Shown in pieces: positions 20,246 through 29,917 of a stretch of 64,000 bases of DNA. Source of the DNA: Maribacter halichondriae. Its GTDB lineage: Bacteria > Bacteroidota > Bacteroidia > Flavobacteriales > Flavobacteriaceae. Where the stretch lies: contig NZ_CP107030.1 of NCBI RefSeq assembly GCF_027474825.1, positions 3,724,001-3,788,000 on the forward strand. Reading direction: 5' to 3'. A program made the position numbers and the translations under genes. Position 1 is the first letter of the stretch, and each line of letters opens with the position of its first letter. The notes below the pieces were generated by a model that was given only the letters and a program-made list of their open reading frames with translations, was not told the DNA's origin and did no database searches.

Positions 20246-23200
20246 CTATAGTCCCATTTCCAATGTAAACAAATAGGAAGGCGTAATAGGGTAATTACCG
20301 GCATCTACACCAAACTCGACATCACGTCCGAAACGTGAACCGGATGCACCACCTACGTTAGGGTCTAGGCCGCTATAGTTTGTAATCGTCCAAATGTTGT
20401 TGGCCGCTAGCCCTATTTTAAATTTACTAAGGCCAAGTTTTTCCGTTAAGTCTCTAAAATCGTATGATAGTGCCAAACGTTGCAATCTTACGTAGGTACC
20501 ATCTTCAACATACCAAGAGTTTCCGGCACCACTCGTACTTAGGTTCGATGCACTTTCCCATATTGGAGCTGCCGCGTTGTTGCCCAATGCCGGAGTCCAA
20601 GATTGTTTTGCATTTTGACCCTTGGCAGACCCCTCGAACGTACCGAAGAAATCGGTAAACCATTTTGATTGATTGAAAATGTCATTTCCAACCGAGGCGA
20701 ACCAATAGGTTTCAAATTCTAAATTCTTGTATTGTAAATTGATAACGGCACCCCCTGTGTAGTCAGGTATCGGATTTCCGATAAAGGTTCTATCTTCAGG
20801 AGTAATGGCACCATCGCCATCAATATCAGCATATCTAAAGCGACCCAATCCTTTTCCATCTTGAGCCGGTGAACTGTCGACTTCTGCCTGACTGTTGAAA
20901 TAGCCTATAACTTCATAGCCGAAGAAAGCTGCAAGAGGTTGCCCTGCCGCATTTCGGGTCGACTGTATACCACGTCTTCCGCCACCATCAAAAAATTCAA
21001 TACCCGGTGCGATACTGGTAATCTCATTTTTCAAGAACGAATTGTTCAGGGTCACCTGATAGGTGAAATCTTCGGTAAAATTACCTCTTCCGATAATCTG
21101 AATATCAACCCCCTTGTTCGACATAGTCGCAAGGTTTACTGAAGGCTGTGAAGCATAGTTGCCGGTTACACCTGCCAGTTCAAGCGGAAATAACAAGTCT
21201 TTCGTATCTTTTGTCCACCAGTCTAGAATAACTTGCAATTTGTCATTGAAAAAGTTTGCGTCGAAACCTATGTTGGTAGTCGTTACGGTTTCCCATTTCG
21301 CATCGGGATTTCCGATACGACTTGCAGCAAAACCTTCATTGGCCCCACTGTTTTGACCATCTACTGGGTAGAAGGTATTTCCTCGATCCGATGCGTACAA
21401 GAAATATTGGTTGTTGGGATCAACGTTGTTCGAGTTACCCATTTCACCCCAGCCACCACGAATCTTTAAATCGGTAATAAAGTCTTGGTTCTGCATAAAG
21501 GGCTCGGCAATCACACGCCATGCACCCGAAACTGCTGGGAATACACCATATCGGTTGTTACCCCCAAAACGGGAAGAACCATCGCGACGAATAACTCCCG
21601 CTAGATAGTATCGCTCGTCAAAATTATATTGCAATTGACCAAAAATGGAAGAAAAGTTCACTCCTTTGAACTGTCCACTGTTTACAACGGGGCTTTGTAC
21701 CACGCTCAAACTCTGGAAATCCAAATCAGTAGAAAATGGATTTATACCATTACCATTGATGAATCGGCCTGCACCGTCGTTGAGGGCTTCAATACCGGCC
21801 AACAAATTAATTTTGTGTTTACCGAACAATTTTTCATAGTTGGCTGTATTCGTGAAGGTCCAATTGAAGGAATAACTGCTTCCTTCTCCAAAGTTGTCAC
21901 TTGCCTGAGGTTCTGAATCCCCTAGATATTTAAATCCGTAATTGACAAAGTGACCATTGTTATATCCTCCACCTAAACTAGTTCTAAGCGTTAGTCCTTC
22001 AAAGGGTTTTAATAACAAATAAATATTACCGAAACCTCCGATACTATAGTTTTGGTCAAACTTATCATTGGTCAACAACGTTCTCACGGGGTTACGAGGG
22101 TTATTGAAACCTGCGGCCCTTGTACTGGCAAAACTTCCGAAATCATCACGGACAGGAATTATCGTAGGCATACGATAAGCGGAAAGAATAACAGATTCAT
22201 CATCAGCTCCACTAATACCGCCGAAGCCGCCGAAACCACCTTTGGTAGATCTATAAGTTACCTGAAAGTTTTCTCCGATGCTTAGCCAAGGCGCGATATC
22301 CCATTCGGAGTTGAATCTGGCCGTATATCTTTCAAAATCGTTTTCTAAAAGTACACCTGCTTCGGTCTGCGTAGACAAGCCCATGTAAAAACGGCCATTT
22401 TCATTACCTCCGTCAAAATTAAGGGAGAATCTTGTAATCGGAGCGACCCTTGTAATCTCTTTGTACCAGTTCGTTCCAGCTAAGTTAGGACGAATCAAGA
22501 ATACATTGTCCGGATCGGCCTCGTAGTTCGCTTGTACCTCTGCTAAATTCACGGCACCTGCAGATACGCCGTTTTGACCATCGGCATGAAGAAAATCTGG
22601 AAGAACCGGCGTTGCATTGGATCCATACTGTGGGTGGGTATAGGCAACGGGCGTACCGTTGGCCACTGCATTGTTTTCATAGGCCAAGTGCGTAAACTGT
22701 GCCATTTCTTGAGGGTTCAAGTTGTTTGCTGCCCCAGCGACATTCGGGTCACGAACCCCACTTGAAACATTGATGCTTAATTTAGACTTTCTATTTCCTC
22801 TTGATCCTTGTTTTGTAGTATATACAATAACACCACTCGCTGCCCTTGCTCCATAAATGGATGCGGCTGCGGCATCTTTAAGAACCGTAGTGGTCTGAAT
22901 ATCATCAGGATTTAAAAAATCGGTCGATCCCACGGGAACACCATCGACAATGGCCAGTGGGGAGTTGTCTCCAAAGGTTCCAAAACCACGAACACGAATT
23001 TGACTGGTCGTACCTGGTTGACCATTGGTCAATACGGTGACACCGGCCACCCTACCTTGCAATTGCTGTTCAACGTTACCCGATGGTATCGCGGCGAGTT
23101 CTTCGGCCTTAACAATAGATACGGCTGCGGTGGTTTCACGTTTTGTCTGCGTTTGATACCCGGTAACGATCACTTCTTCTAGGGCTGCCGCATCTTCCTG

Positions 23201-23572
23201 AAGACTTGCATTGACGGTCGATTGTCCGCCCACGGCCACTTCTTGGGTCTGAAACCCTAAATAGCTAAAAACTAAAACCGCGTCGGCATCAACATTTAAA
23301 GTATAATTACCGTCGAAATCGGTTTGTGTACCATTGGTGGTGCCTTTGACGATTACGTTGGCGCCGGGTAGGGGGGCACCATCGGAATCGGTCACTGTAC
23401 CCGATACGGTTGATTGAAATTCAGCTTCCAATGCAACTGGGGCAAAAGTTGTTTCGGTATTCGCCAATGCGAACTGAGCGCTCAGGCAAACCACCATCGA
23501 CAAAAACCCTAGCTTGAGCAATACACTCTTACCTTTGGGCCTTAACGAATTGTAATCATGTTTTTGATTCAT
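20246..23572 (-). CDS. SusC/RagA-family TonB-linked outer-membrane transporter
   Basis: This 1,108-residue protein imports oligosaccharides across the outer membrane using TonB energy. In order it shows a signal peptide ending near AQFALA, a carboxypeptidase-D-like domain (VSGTVTDSDGAPLPGANVIVKG, FDGNYTLNVD, FSYLGFQTQEV), the family segment LEEVIVTGYQTQ, a plug domain (QLQGRVAGVTVLTNGQPG, QIRVRGFGTFGDNSPLAIVDGVP, VLKDAAAASIYGARAASGVIVYTTK) and a long beta-barrel ending in FTLEMGL. The long N-terminal extension before the signal core (MNQKHDYNSLRPKGK) is common in flavobacterial SusC proteins. The promoter should lie in 23573-24134. No SusR, HTCS or ECF sigma/anti-sigma regulator is next to it, so its inducer is unknown. 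Confidence 0.97.
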   Translation of the reverse strand: MNQKHDYNSLRPKGKSVLLKLGFLSMVVCLSAQFALANTETTFAPVALEAEFQSTVSGTVTDSDGAPLPGANVIVKGTTNGTQTDFDGNYTLNVDADAVLVFSYLGFQTQEVAVGGQSTVNASLQEDAAALEEVIVTGYQTQTKRETTAAVSIVKAEELAAIPSGNVEQQLQGRVAGVTVLTNGQPGTTSQIRVRGFGTFGDNSPLAIVDGVPVGSTDFLNPDDIQTTTVLKDAAAASIYGARAASGVIVYTTKQGSRGNRKSKLSINVSSGVRDPNVAGAANNLNPQEMAQFTHLAYENNAVANGTPVAYTHPQYGSNATPVLPDFLHADGQNGVSAGAVNLAEVQANYEADPDNVFLIRPNLAGTNWYKEITRVAPITRFSLNFDGGNENGRFYMGLSTQTEAGVLLENDFERYTARFNSEWDIAPWLSIGENFQVTYRSTKGGFGGFGGISGADDESVILSAYRMPTIIPVRDDFGSFASTRAAGFNNPRNPVRTLLTNDKFDQNYSIGGFGNIYLLLKPFEGLTLRTSLGGGYNNGHFVNYGFKYLGDSEPQASDNFGEGSSYSFNWTFTNTANYEKLFGKHKINLLAGIEALNDGAGRFINGNGINPFSTDLDFQSLSVVQSPVVNSGQFKGVNFSSIFGQLQYNFDERYYLAGVIRRDGSSRFGGNNRYGVFPAVSGAWRVIAEPFMQNQDFITDLKIRGGWGEMGNSNNVDPNNQYFLYASDRGNTFYPVDGQNSGANEGFAASRIGNPDAKWETVTTTNIGFDANFFNDKLQVILDWWTKDTKDLLFPLELAGVTGNYASQPSVNLATMSNKGVDIQIIGRGNFTEDFTYQVTLNNSFLKNEITSIAPGIEFFDGGGRRGIQSTRNAAGQPLAAFFGYEVIGYFNSQAEVDSSPAQDGKGLGRFRYADIDGDGAITPEDRTFIGNPIPDYTGGAVINLQYKNLEFETYWFASVGNDIFNQSKWFTDFFGTFEGSAKGQNAKQSWTPALGNNAAAPIWESASNLSTSGAGNSWYVEDGTYVRLQRLALSYDFRDLTEKLGLSKFKIGLAANNIWTITNYSGLDPNVGGASGSRFGRDVEFGVDAGNYPITPSYLFTLEMGL

Positions 23573-24134
23573 AATCCTTGTTGTTTGTTAGTTTAAATTA
23601 ATCTTGATTTTGTCCGTTTTCCAACGCTTTGGCATCCCTAATGAGTGTTAAGAAAAACCAAATGAAGGTGTAATAATAACAAAATATTGTGATATAGTGT
23701 CCGTTAAAATGCACAATTTTAAAAATCAGGTTGATAATTTTAGTGAATAAAATACTTCACGTACTTAATTATAGCCCATGTTTATTGAGAAAATGATATT
23801 TTTAGATTGTGTATTTTAGGAAGTTATGAAAAGATTTAATTAACAAATAGATGCCGAAGTGTTAAGGGTTTTCCTTCATTTATTAGGCTTTAAGAACGGT
23901 TTTAAAGGCCTTAATGCGGATACGTAAAACGACTTTACCAAAAATTGACTATCGTATCAAAATGATTTCTACATTGAGAGTTTAAGAATTGAAGATAGAT
24001 TTTGATTTATAGCCGTTATTTAGGGACTTTGGAACAGATAAGAACAACTTGCTCGTCACCAATGAGTCGCGTAAAAAAAAGATAGCATGCTCCTCCGTCG
24101 GAGATTTTCAACTGTTTTCTTATAACCGCGACAC
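23573..24134. other. Intergenic region upstream of susC
   Basis: This 562-bp AT-rich stretch has no credible gene on either strand. It should hold the SusC promoter and the 3' end of the preceding minus-strand methyltransferase transcript. A weak CTCCG/CGGAG hairpin near 24090-24102 has a run of eight A on the plus strand at 24073-24080 (T on the minus strand), a possible poor terminator for the methyltransferase. I see no clear TAnnTTTG promoter next to the SusC start. Confidence 0.5.
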
Positions 24135-25199
24135 TTAAGGAAAAATTACGAACGGCGATATTGGCCTTTTTGATCCTAAGTTTTTTAACGTTTTTTTCGA
24201 ATAGGTAACGACCTGGTCAATTTTAAATCGTCGACCGGGGAATTCAATGTACTTCTCAGACGTATAAAGATGGGTGTGTTGATGAAGTTTGTACAGTTCG
24301 TATACATGGCCTACCGATTTAAAAGCACCAGCTTTTAGAATAGCCACATTGGGTTCATATAAATAGGGTAAGGGTTCTAAGAATTTTGAAACTTCTTTCT
24401 TTTCTTTGGAAATGTTGATATTAAAGATCTCTTTTACGTCATCTTTTATATTAACGGTCTTAATTTCGGCCTCTCCCTTGAATCCTTTTTTCAGTACCCA
24501 CAAAAGCTCCTTAACTTCGTTATGAAGGGCGACTACGTGGATTTCTAGAACATGCTTCAATTCTTTCAGGCCCGCCTCTATGTCAAGCAAAGGGGAGGTC
24601 TTGAGCATTAAATTGCTTGATTTTTGAAATAGAAAATCGAGATTGTCAGGTACGTTGGGTAGACAGTCCTTTAGTTTAAATACTTTTTCCTTGATATGGT
24701 TTCGACGTGATGGGTCTATATAGATCCAATCAAAGGTTCTTTTTTCTTTTTTTAGGAATTCGATTCCGTCATCTGCGATAGTCCGAATATTCTTGGCTCC
24801 TAAAACGGAAAAGTTGTATGTAGCTATTTGAGATAGTTCTTTGTCGATTTCGCAATGAACGACAGTTTCCATTTTTTTGTCGAAAAAAAAGCTATCGATT
24901 CCAAATCCACCACTTAGATCGCAAAGTGAATTTCCTGATACGATTTCCGATTTATAGACAGCGGTAGATTCTGAGGATGCCTGCTCGATATTGAGCACTT
25001 TCGGGTAGTATATTTTAGGTGTATTATACCATCTGGGAAGTTTTTTTTTACACTTGGCCTTGCTCTGAATCTGTTGGACGAGTTCTTTATTGGAAACTAG
25101 TTCAAAAATTGGTTTTTTGAACAGAACTGACACGATGTCAGCATCCATGCTTTTTTCTATAAAATTCTGTACACCAGTTTTTAATATATTTTTATTCAA
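24135..25199 (-). CDS. THUMP-like class I SAM-dependent methyltransferase
   Basis: The protein of about 354 residues has the SAM-binding motif SGNSLCDLSGGFGIDSFFF, an acidic strand end HCEIDKEL, and the motif FDWIYIDPSRR, where a DPSR/DPPR-type catalytic loop is expected for nucleic-acid methyltransferases. The C-terminal part (EPNVAILKAGAFKSVGH, FPGRRFKI, VTYSKKTLKNLG) matches the THUMP-like domain seen in Bacteroidota homologues. The frame opens upstream within the AI-2E gene, but the TTG at 25199 (peptide start LNKNILKTG) is 7 bp after that gene's stop and fits family starts better. RNA modification is likely but the target base is unknown. It is last in the minus-strand block beginning with tsaD. 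Confidence 0.78.
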   Translation of the reverse strand: MNKNILKTGVQNFIEKSMDADIVSVLFKKPIFELVSNKELVQQIQSKAKCKKKLPRWYNTPKIYYPKVLNIEQASSESTAVYKSEIVSGNSLCDLSGGFGIDSFFFDKKMETVVHCEIDKELSQIATYNFSVLGAKNIRTIADDGIEFLKKEKRTFDWIYIDPSRRNHIKEKVFKLKDCLPNVPDNLDFLFQKSSNLMLKTSPLLDIEAGLKELKHVLEIHVVALHNEVKELLWVLKKGFKGEAEIKTVNIKDDVKEIFNINISKEKKEVSKFLEPLPYLYEPNVAILKAGAFKSVGHVYELYKLHQHTHLYTSEKYIEFPGRRFKIDQVVTYSKKTLKNLGSKRPISPFVIFP

Positions 25200-25206
25200 A
25201 GTTTTA

Positions 25207-26307
25207 CTATAATTTTTGTGTAATGTTCTGCACAAACTTGTTTTCGGCAAAAAATTCCTTTAAAACAACCTTGATAACTGTGTAACCGGGTACGGCAACG
25301 ATCATTCCGACGACTCCGAAAAGCAAGCCCGCGATGATGATGACTAAGAAGATTTCCAACGGATGGGATTTTACACTATTCGAAAAAATAAAGGGTTGTG
25401 AAAAGAAATTATCCACCAACTGACCAATGGTCAAACCGATTAAAACATAGCCTGCTTTCGGGAGGATTACTGAACTAAAATCCATACCTAAATTACTGGT
25501 CATAGTGAGCACGATCATAACAACGCCACCAATAATCGGTCCGATATACGGTATTATATTGAAGAGTGCACATAAAAAGGCGATTACAATGGCATTTTCT
25601 ATCCCTACTATGAGTAAAACTGCGGTGTAAATCACAAAGAGGATAAAAATCTGCAACAGAAGTCCCACGAAATATCTAGAAAGCAAGTTATTGATCTTAT
25701 CAATCGAATTGACGGTGCCAGTTTCCTTATTTCTTGGAACAAAAGTCAAAATGCCCCGTTGAAACAATTTACTGTCCTTTAGAAAGAAAAAGGATATGAA
25801 AAGTACCGAAAACAGACCGATGCTTGCCGTGCTCAACACATCCAAAAAAGAATTCAAAAAATTGGGTATGAAACCTATATCGAGGCCTTCTAAGATGTTT
25901 TTTTCTAGGTCGGCCTCTTTAATTACCTCTTTTACGACTTCGGGCGAGGCACCGAAGTAATCGGTAATTTCACGATAGAGCGAATTCAAATTTTTCTGAA
26001 GCTCGTCGATATTAAGCAAAGAGAGATTTTTGCCTTGTTCCGTTAATAAGGGAACAAACAATGCGACAATCCCCACAAGTAATCCCACCATCAGTACCAT
26101 GGTCGCTACTACGGCCAATGTGTTCGGAAATTTCGCCCTTCTTCTTAAAAAAAGCACTAGGGGCCTTCCGATAAGGGCTATGACGGCTGCTATGGCCAAA
26201 TAGGCAAGAACAGATTGAATCTTGTACAAAAAATAGAGCAACAAGCCTATTCCGATGATTACGCCGACGGCCCGCAGAATACCGCTTGCTATGGTTTTTG
26301 AAGTCAT
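25207..26307 (-). CDS. AI-2E family integral membrane permease
   Basis: This 366-residue protein has about seven to eight hydrophobic helices: residues 10-35, 36-55, 63-90, a pair around 155-180, a pair around 215-265 and two near the C-terminus. It also has the family segment FNIIPYIGPIIGG near residue 250. AI-2E (PF01594) proteins act as sodium/proton antiporters or exporters of varied small molecules; despite the name, autoinducer export should not be assumed. It starts 3 bp after the DUF4159 gene stop and is followed 7 bp later by the THUMP-like methyltransferase, so the three are probably co-transcribed. Confidence 0.9.
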   Translation of the reverse strand: MTSKTIASGILRAVGVIIGIGLLLYFLYKIQSVLAYLAIAAVIALIGRPLVLFLRRRAKFPNTLAVVATMVLMVGLLVGIVALFVPLLTEQGKNLSLLNIDELQKNLNSLYREITDYFGASPEVVKEVIKEADLEKNILEGLDIGFIPNFLNSFLDVLSTASIGLFSVLFISFFFLKDSKLFQRGILTFVPRNKETGTVNSIDKINNLLSRYFVGLLLQIFILFVIYTAVLLIVGIENAIVIAFLCALFNIIPYIGPIIGGVVMIVLTMTSNLGMDFSSVILPKAGYVLIGLTIGQLVDNFFSQPFIFSNSVKSHPLEIFLVIIIAGLLFGVVGMIVAVPGYTVIKVVLKEFFAENKFVQNITQKL

Positions 26308-26310
26308 TAC

Positions 26311-26952
26311 CTATATTTTAAACGCATATGATATTATGTTAGCTCCCATTTGCAAAGCCTTTTCACGAATTTCTTGAGGGTCGTTATGGACCGAGGGGTC
26401 TTCCCAACCATCTCCTAAATCGGATTCGAAGGTAAATAATAAAACAAGCCGGTTCTCATGAAAGATACCTAGGGCCTGAGGTCGCTTTCCGTCATGTTCA
26501 TGAATTTTTGGCAACCCTTCGGGAAATAAGTATTCTTGGTTGAATATGGGGTGATCGACACCCAGCTCTTCCAAATCCTTATCCGGAAAAACTTTGAGCA
26601 ATTCTTTTCGCAAATAAGGCTCCATGCCGTAGTTGTCGTCGATGTGTAAAAAACCTCCTGACAATAGGTAAATTCTAAGATTTTCAGCTTCTTCACTGGA
26701 GAAAACTACATTGCCATGGCCCGTCATATGTAGAAATGGATATTGAAAGATAACAATATCGTCAACTTCAACGGTTTCAGGTTTTTCTTTGATTTTAGTG
26801 CCTATATTATCGTTACAAAATCGTATCAGATTTGGCAAAGCGGTCGGATTGGAATACCAATCGCCACCACCTTGATATTTTAGGATGGCAATTTCCTGAG
26901 CGTTGCAAAACCAAAGCATTAAAAATACAGACACAAACGTAAGCCTTCTCAT
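26311..26952 (-). CDS. DUF4159-domain secreted protein
   Basis: The product (213 residues from the preferred ATG at 26952) has a signal peptide MRRLTFVSVFLMLWFCNAQ. The rest is one DUF4159 domain: AILKYQGGGDWYSNPTALPNLIRF, FPFLHMTGHG-like text (YPFLHMTGHGNVVFS), LSGGFLHIDDNYGM and HPIFNQEYLFPEGLPKIHEHDG. The domain resembles glutamine-amidotransferase-like folds but the catalytic residues are not conserved enough to name an activity. The frame is open 12 codons further upstream. It is 3 bp before the AI-2E gene. Function unknown. Confidence 0.85.
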   Translation of the reverse strand: MRRLTFVSVFLMLWFCNAQEIAILKYQGGGDWYSNPTALPNLIRFCNDNIGTKIKEKPETVEVDDIVIFQYPFLHMTGHGNVVFSSEEAENLRIYLLSGGFLHIDDNYGMEPYLRKELLKVFPDKDLEELGVDHPIFNQEYLFPEGLPKIHEHDGKRPQALGIFHENRLVLLFTFESDLGDGWEDPSVHNDPQEIREKALQMGANIISYAFKI

Positions 26953-27118
26953 AGTAAAGGGTACTAGTGGAATCAACAAATTTAGCAATTCTCAAAATGA
27001 AAAGTAATTATAACCTAGCAATAGTTTTGTGACATTGCCTTTTTGGGCCTTGTCTCAGGTTTTTTGGGAAAGAAGGAATCACGAGAAAATATTATTCAAT
27101 GGGTGTCTTACACCAAAG

Positions 27119-27826
27119 TCAACCGTTATTTATGGTATTGACAATGGTACACGCGACGATTCCCGCAGTTTCTGTGCGCAATCGATTTTGACCCAAAGAG
27201 ACAGGTACAAATCCTTTTTCATAGGCCATTTTTATTTCTTTGCGAGAAAAATCCCCTTCAGGACCAATGAGTATGGTAATATCGGTATCAGCTGCGACCC
27301 GACGCTTGAGATCAGCCTTCTCGTCATCTTCACAGTGTGCGATAAAAAGAAGTCCGGAATGTTGTTTTTCCAAAAACTGGTCATATGTCATGGCATCGTT
27401 GACTTTCGGTAAAAATGCCTGCAATGACTGTTTCATGGCCGACTGCACCACTTTTTGAATGCGTTCTTGTTTTACGGTTTTACGTTCTGAATGATCGCAA
27501 ATGATGGGAGTGATCTCATTGACACCTATTTCTGTGGCTTTTTCAAGAAACCATTCAAAACGATCGTTACTTTTTGTAGGTGCCACAACCATATGAAACC
27601 AGTACCTTTCAGGGTGTTTTTTTGTTGTAGAAACAATCTGCGCTTTACACTTCTTTAAAGTGGCGTCAATAATCTCGGCTTCGAAAATATACCCTTTTCC
27701 ATTTGTGATATGCAAAATGTCGCCTTCCTTTTTCCTCAGTACTTTTGTGACATGTCGACTTTCTTCGGCGTCGAAAACGAACTGTGAAATACTGGTATCG
27801 AGGGTCGCATTGTAGAAAAGCTGCAT
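27119..27826 (-). CDS. rsmE: 16S rRNA (uracil-1498-N3)-methyltransferase
   Basis: RsmE adds a methyl group to N3 of U1498 in 16S rRNA. The protein of about 235 residues has an N-terminal PUA-like part (MQLFYNATL, ESRHVTKVLRKKEGD) and a SPOUT knot at the C-terminus with the signatures LIGPEGDFSRKE and SLGQNRLRTETAGI. The frame opens at a TTG 9 bases upstream, but the ATG at 27826 begins exactly where family proteins begin. It lies within a minus-strand block with tsaD upstream and the DUF4159 gene downstream. Confidence 0.95.
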   Translation of the reverse strand: MQLFYNATLDTSISQFVFDAEESRHVTKVLRKKEGDILHITNGKGYIFEAEIIDATLKKCKAQIVSTTKKHPERYWFHMVVAPTKSNDRFEWFLEKATEIGVNEITPIICDHSERKTVKQERIQKVVQSAMKQSLQAFLPKVNDAMTYDQFLEKQHSGLLFIAHCEDDEKADLKRRVAADTDITILIGPEGDFSRKEIKMAYEKGFVPVSLGQNRLRTETAGIVACTIVNTINNG

Positions 27827-27907
27827 ATCGGTCAAAAATAAGTATTATTTAGTTTTGACCGGATATTCTTTAGAGAGATAGTACCCGAAAGGGTTATTGA
27901 AAGGCCA

Positions 27908-28648
27908 TTATTTTTTACAGACCACATAGAGCGCACCTTTGTTACCGTCTTTGTGGATCTTATTCCCGTTTTCGACCTCAACGATAGAAAAGCCGACTTG
28001 CTCCAATTCTTTTAAAATGGCGTTGCGTCTTACCCAATAAACACTAGGTTGGTTCTTGGCGAACAACTTCCAATTGAATTGGGTGTCGTTCAATTTTAAC
28101 CATGGCAAATGGTATTTTGAAGCTTCCTCACCCCGCATCTTTCTTAAAAAATTTATTATTCTGCTTAGTATCGGATTATAAATTCTTGAATCATAATCCA
28201 AAAAAGTAAATAGGGTAGTGCTACCTTTTTTGGCGACCCGATAGGTTTCTTCAATGGATGTATGAAAAAGTTCTTTGGGAACGAAGCAGAGCACCTGTTG
28301 AATGTAGACAAGATAATCGAAGGTCTCATCCTCGAAAATAGTAAGATTCGAAGCGTCGCCAGTCTTAAATTTAGCTTTTGAACTTCTTTTGTCGGATTCT
28401 TTTTGTGCGAATTCCATCATTTCAGGAACGATGTCGAAACCGGTAACATTTTCGAAGCCCAACTGTTCTATAAAGAAGGTCAATCTTCCGCCACCGGCAC
28501 CCGCCTCTACCACTGAACCCTTGGTGTCGGTAAGATATTTTTGAAGCATTAGCCTCTCTTCGGGCCAAACATCTTGACGGTAGATTGTACTATCCATCAT
28601 ATGTTCGGCATAGAAATCCTTGTTTAAATTGGTAACCTTATCTGACAT
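27908..28648 (-). CDS. Class I SAM-dependent methyltransferase
   Basis: This protein of about 246 residues has a Rossmann methyltransferase core: motif I VVEAGAGGGRLTFF, the acidic loop VTGFDIVPEMMEFA, and motif FDYLVYIQQVLCFVP followed by EETYRVAKKGSTTLFTFLD. It resembles Methyltransf_11/25 enzymes acting on small molecules, but no substrate motif is evident. The frame is open to a TTG at 28672; the ATG at 28648 (MSDKVTN) is preferred. It lies between tsaD and rsmE on the same strand, 82 bp before rsmE. Confidence 0.82.
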   Translation of the reverse strand: MSDKVTNLNKDFYAEHMMDSTIYRQDVWPEERLMLQKYLTDTKGSVVEAGAGGGRLTFFIEQLGFENVTGFDIVPEMMEFAQKESDKRSSKAKFKTGDASNLTIFEDETFDYLVYIQQVLCFVPKELFHTSIEETYRVAKKGSTTLFTFLDYDSRIYNPILSRIINFLRKMRGEEASKYHLPWLKLNDTQFNWKLFAKNQPSVYWVRRNAILKELEQVGFSIVEVENGNKIHKDGNKGALYVVCKK

Positions 28649-28773
28649 TTGCAGTATATGTTTCAATTGCAATCAATACTTGTTATAGAGGGAGTTGAAC
28701 AAGTACAGTTTTAGTAACGCTAATATATTTGAAATAGTCTTTTTTAACCGATTTTTCAAAAATTCGATAAAAA

Positions 28774-29796
28774 TCATATTTGATAACGTGCCTTAACAGC
28801 TACGTCATATTCAGCAAATCGGCCTTGAATATATTTGAAATATCCTACGATGCCTATCATTGCGGCATTGTCGGTGCAATATTCGAATTTTGGTATAAAC
28901 GTGGTCCAGCCATATTTATTTTCACCTTCTTTCAGGGCTTTTCGAATACCTGAATTTGCCGATACCCCACCTCCAATGGCGATTTGTGTCACTCCCGTTT
29001 GTTTTGCGGCCTTTCTTAATTTAGCCATCAAGATTTCAATGATGGTATATTGAATGGAGGCACAGATATCCTTGAGGTTTTCCTGTATGAAATCGGGATT
29101 CTTTTTGGTCTCTTTTTGAATAAAATATAAAATACTTGTTTTCAGTCCGCTGAAACTGAAATTCAGTCCGTCTACTTTAGGTTTTGGAAAAGGTAAGGCC
29201 ATAGGATTTCCAAATTGGGCATTCTTATCTATCAAAGGACCTCCAGGATAGGGCAGTCCCAATAATTTTGCACTTTTATCAAAGGCTTCGCCTACGGCAT
29301 CATCCAAGGTTTCGCCCAAAATTTCCATATTAAAATAATCATGGACTAATACGATTTGGGTGTGGCCGCCGCTGATCGTCATTGCCAAAAAAGGAAATTT
29401 CGGAGATTCGGTTTTATCGTCTCTTATAAAATGGGCCAAAATATGAGCCTGCATGTGATTTACCTCGATCAACGGAATGTTTAAACCAAGTGACAAAGAC
29501 TTGGCAAAAGAGGTGCCTACCAATAACGAACCCATGAGTCCTGGCCCTCTTGTAAAAGCTATGGCCGATAACTGTTTTTTGTCGATATTTGCTATGGTCA
29601 ACGCTCGGTGCACGACCGGAACGATATTCTTTTGGTGCGCCCTTGAGGCAAGTTCGGGTACAACACCCCCGAATTCCTCATGAATTTTTTGAGTAGCGAC
29701 CACGTTGCTGAGCACTTCGTCGTTACATAAAACTGCCGCCGAGGTGTCGTCGCAAGAAGATTCTATGGCCAGAATATAAATAGTTTTGGAAACCAT
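28774..29796 (-). CDS. tsaD: tRNA N6-threonylcarbamoyladenosine transferase
   Basis: TsaD transfers the threonylcarbamoyl group to A37 of ANN-decoding tRNAs, working with TsaB, TsaC and TsaE. The 340-residue length is normal. The ASKHA-fold signatures are clear: ILAIESSCDDTSAAVL at the start, metal-binding His114 and His118 in EVNHMQAHIL, ISGGHTQIVL, and IGGGVSANSGIR near residue 270. It is the first gene of a minus-strand group and is divergent from the tamB-like gene, with a strong inverted repeat between them. Confidence 0.97.
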   Translation of the reverse strand: MVSKTIYILAIESSCDDTSAAVLCNDEVLSNVVATQKIHEEFGGVVPELASRAHQKNIVPVVHRALTIANIDKKQLSAIAFTRGPGLMGSLLVGTSFAKSLSLGLNIPLIEVNHMQAHILAHFIRDDKTESPKFPFLAMTISGGHTQIVLVHDYFNMEILGETLDDAVGEAFDKSAKLLGLPYPGGPLIDKNAQFGNPMALPFPKPKVDGLNFSFSGLKTSILYFIQKETKKNPDFIQENLKDICASIQYTIIEILMAKLRKAAKQTGVTQIAIGGGVSANSGIRKALKEGENKYGWTTFIPKFEYCTDNAAMIGIVGYFKYIQGRFAEYDVAVKARYQI

Positions 29797-29821
29797 GAGG
29801 TTTGGAACAAAAATTGGTGTA

Positions 29822-29857
29822 CGAAGTTATTCAAACTTTTTGTCTTGAATAACTTCG
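29822..29857. promoter_or_regulatory. 13-bp perfect inverted repeat between tsaD and tamB
   Basis: CGAAGTTATTCAA (29822-29834) and TTGAATAACTTCG (29845-29857) are exact complements around a 10-nt spacer. The structure sits in the 121-bp space between divergent genes, 26 bp upstream of the tsaD start. A protein-binding operator or a hairpin in one of the leaders are both possible; no T-run follows, so it is not a classical terminator. Confidence 0.6.
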
Positions 29858-29917
29858 AATAAAGGTAAAACATAAAGCCCTATCAAAAAACTCAGAAAAA
29901 TACTGGTCAGAACACTT

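Noticed and set aside
25207..26307. Autoinducer-2 exporter involved in quorum sensing
   Set aside because: The family name is historical; no LuxS or Lsr gene is nearby and most members transport other substrates.
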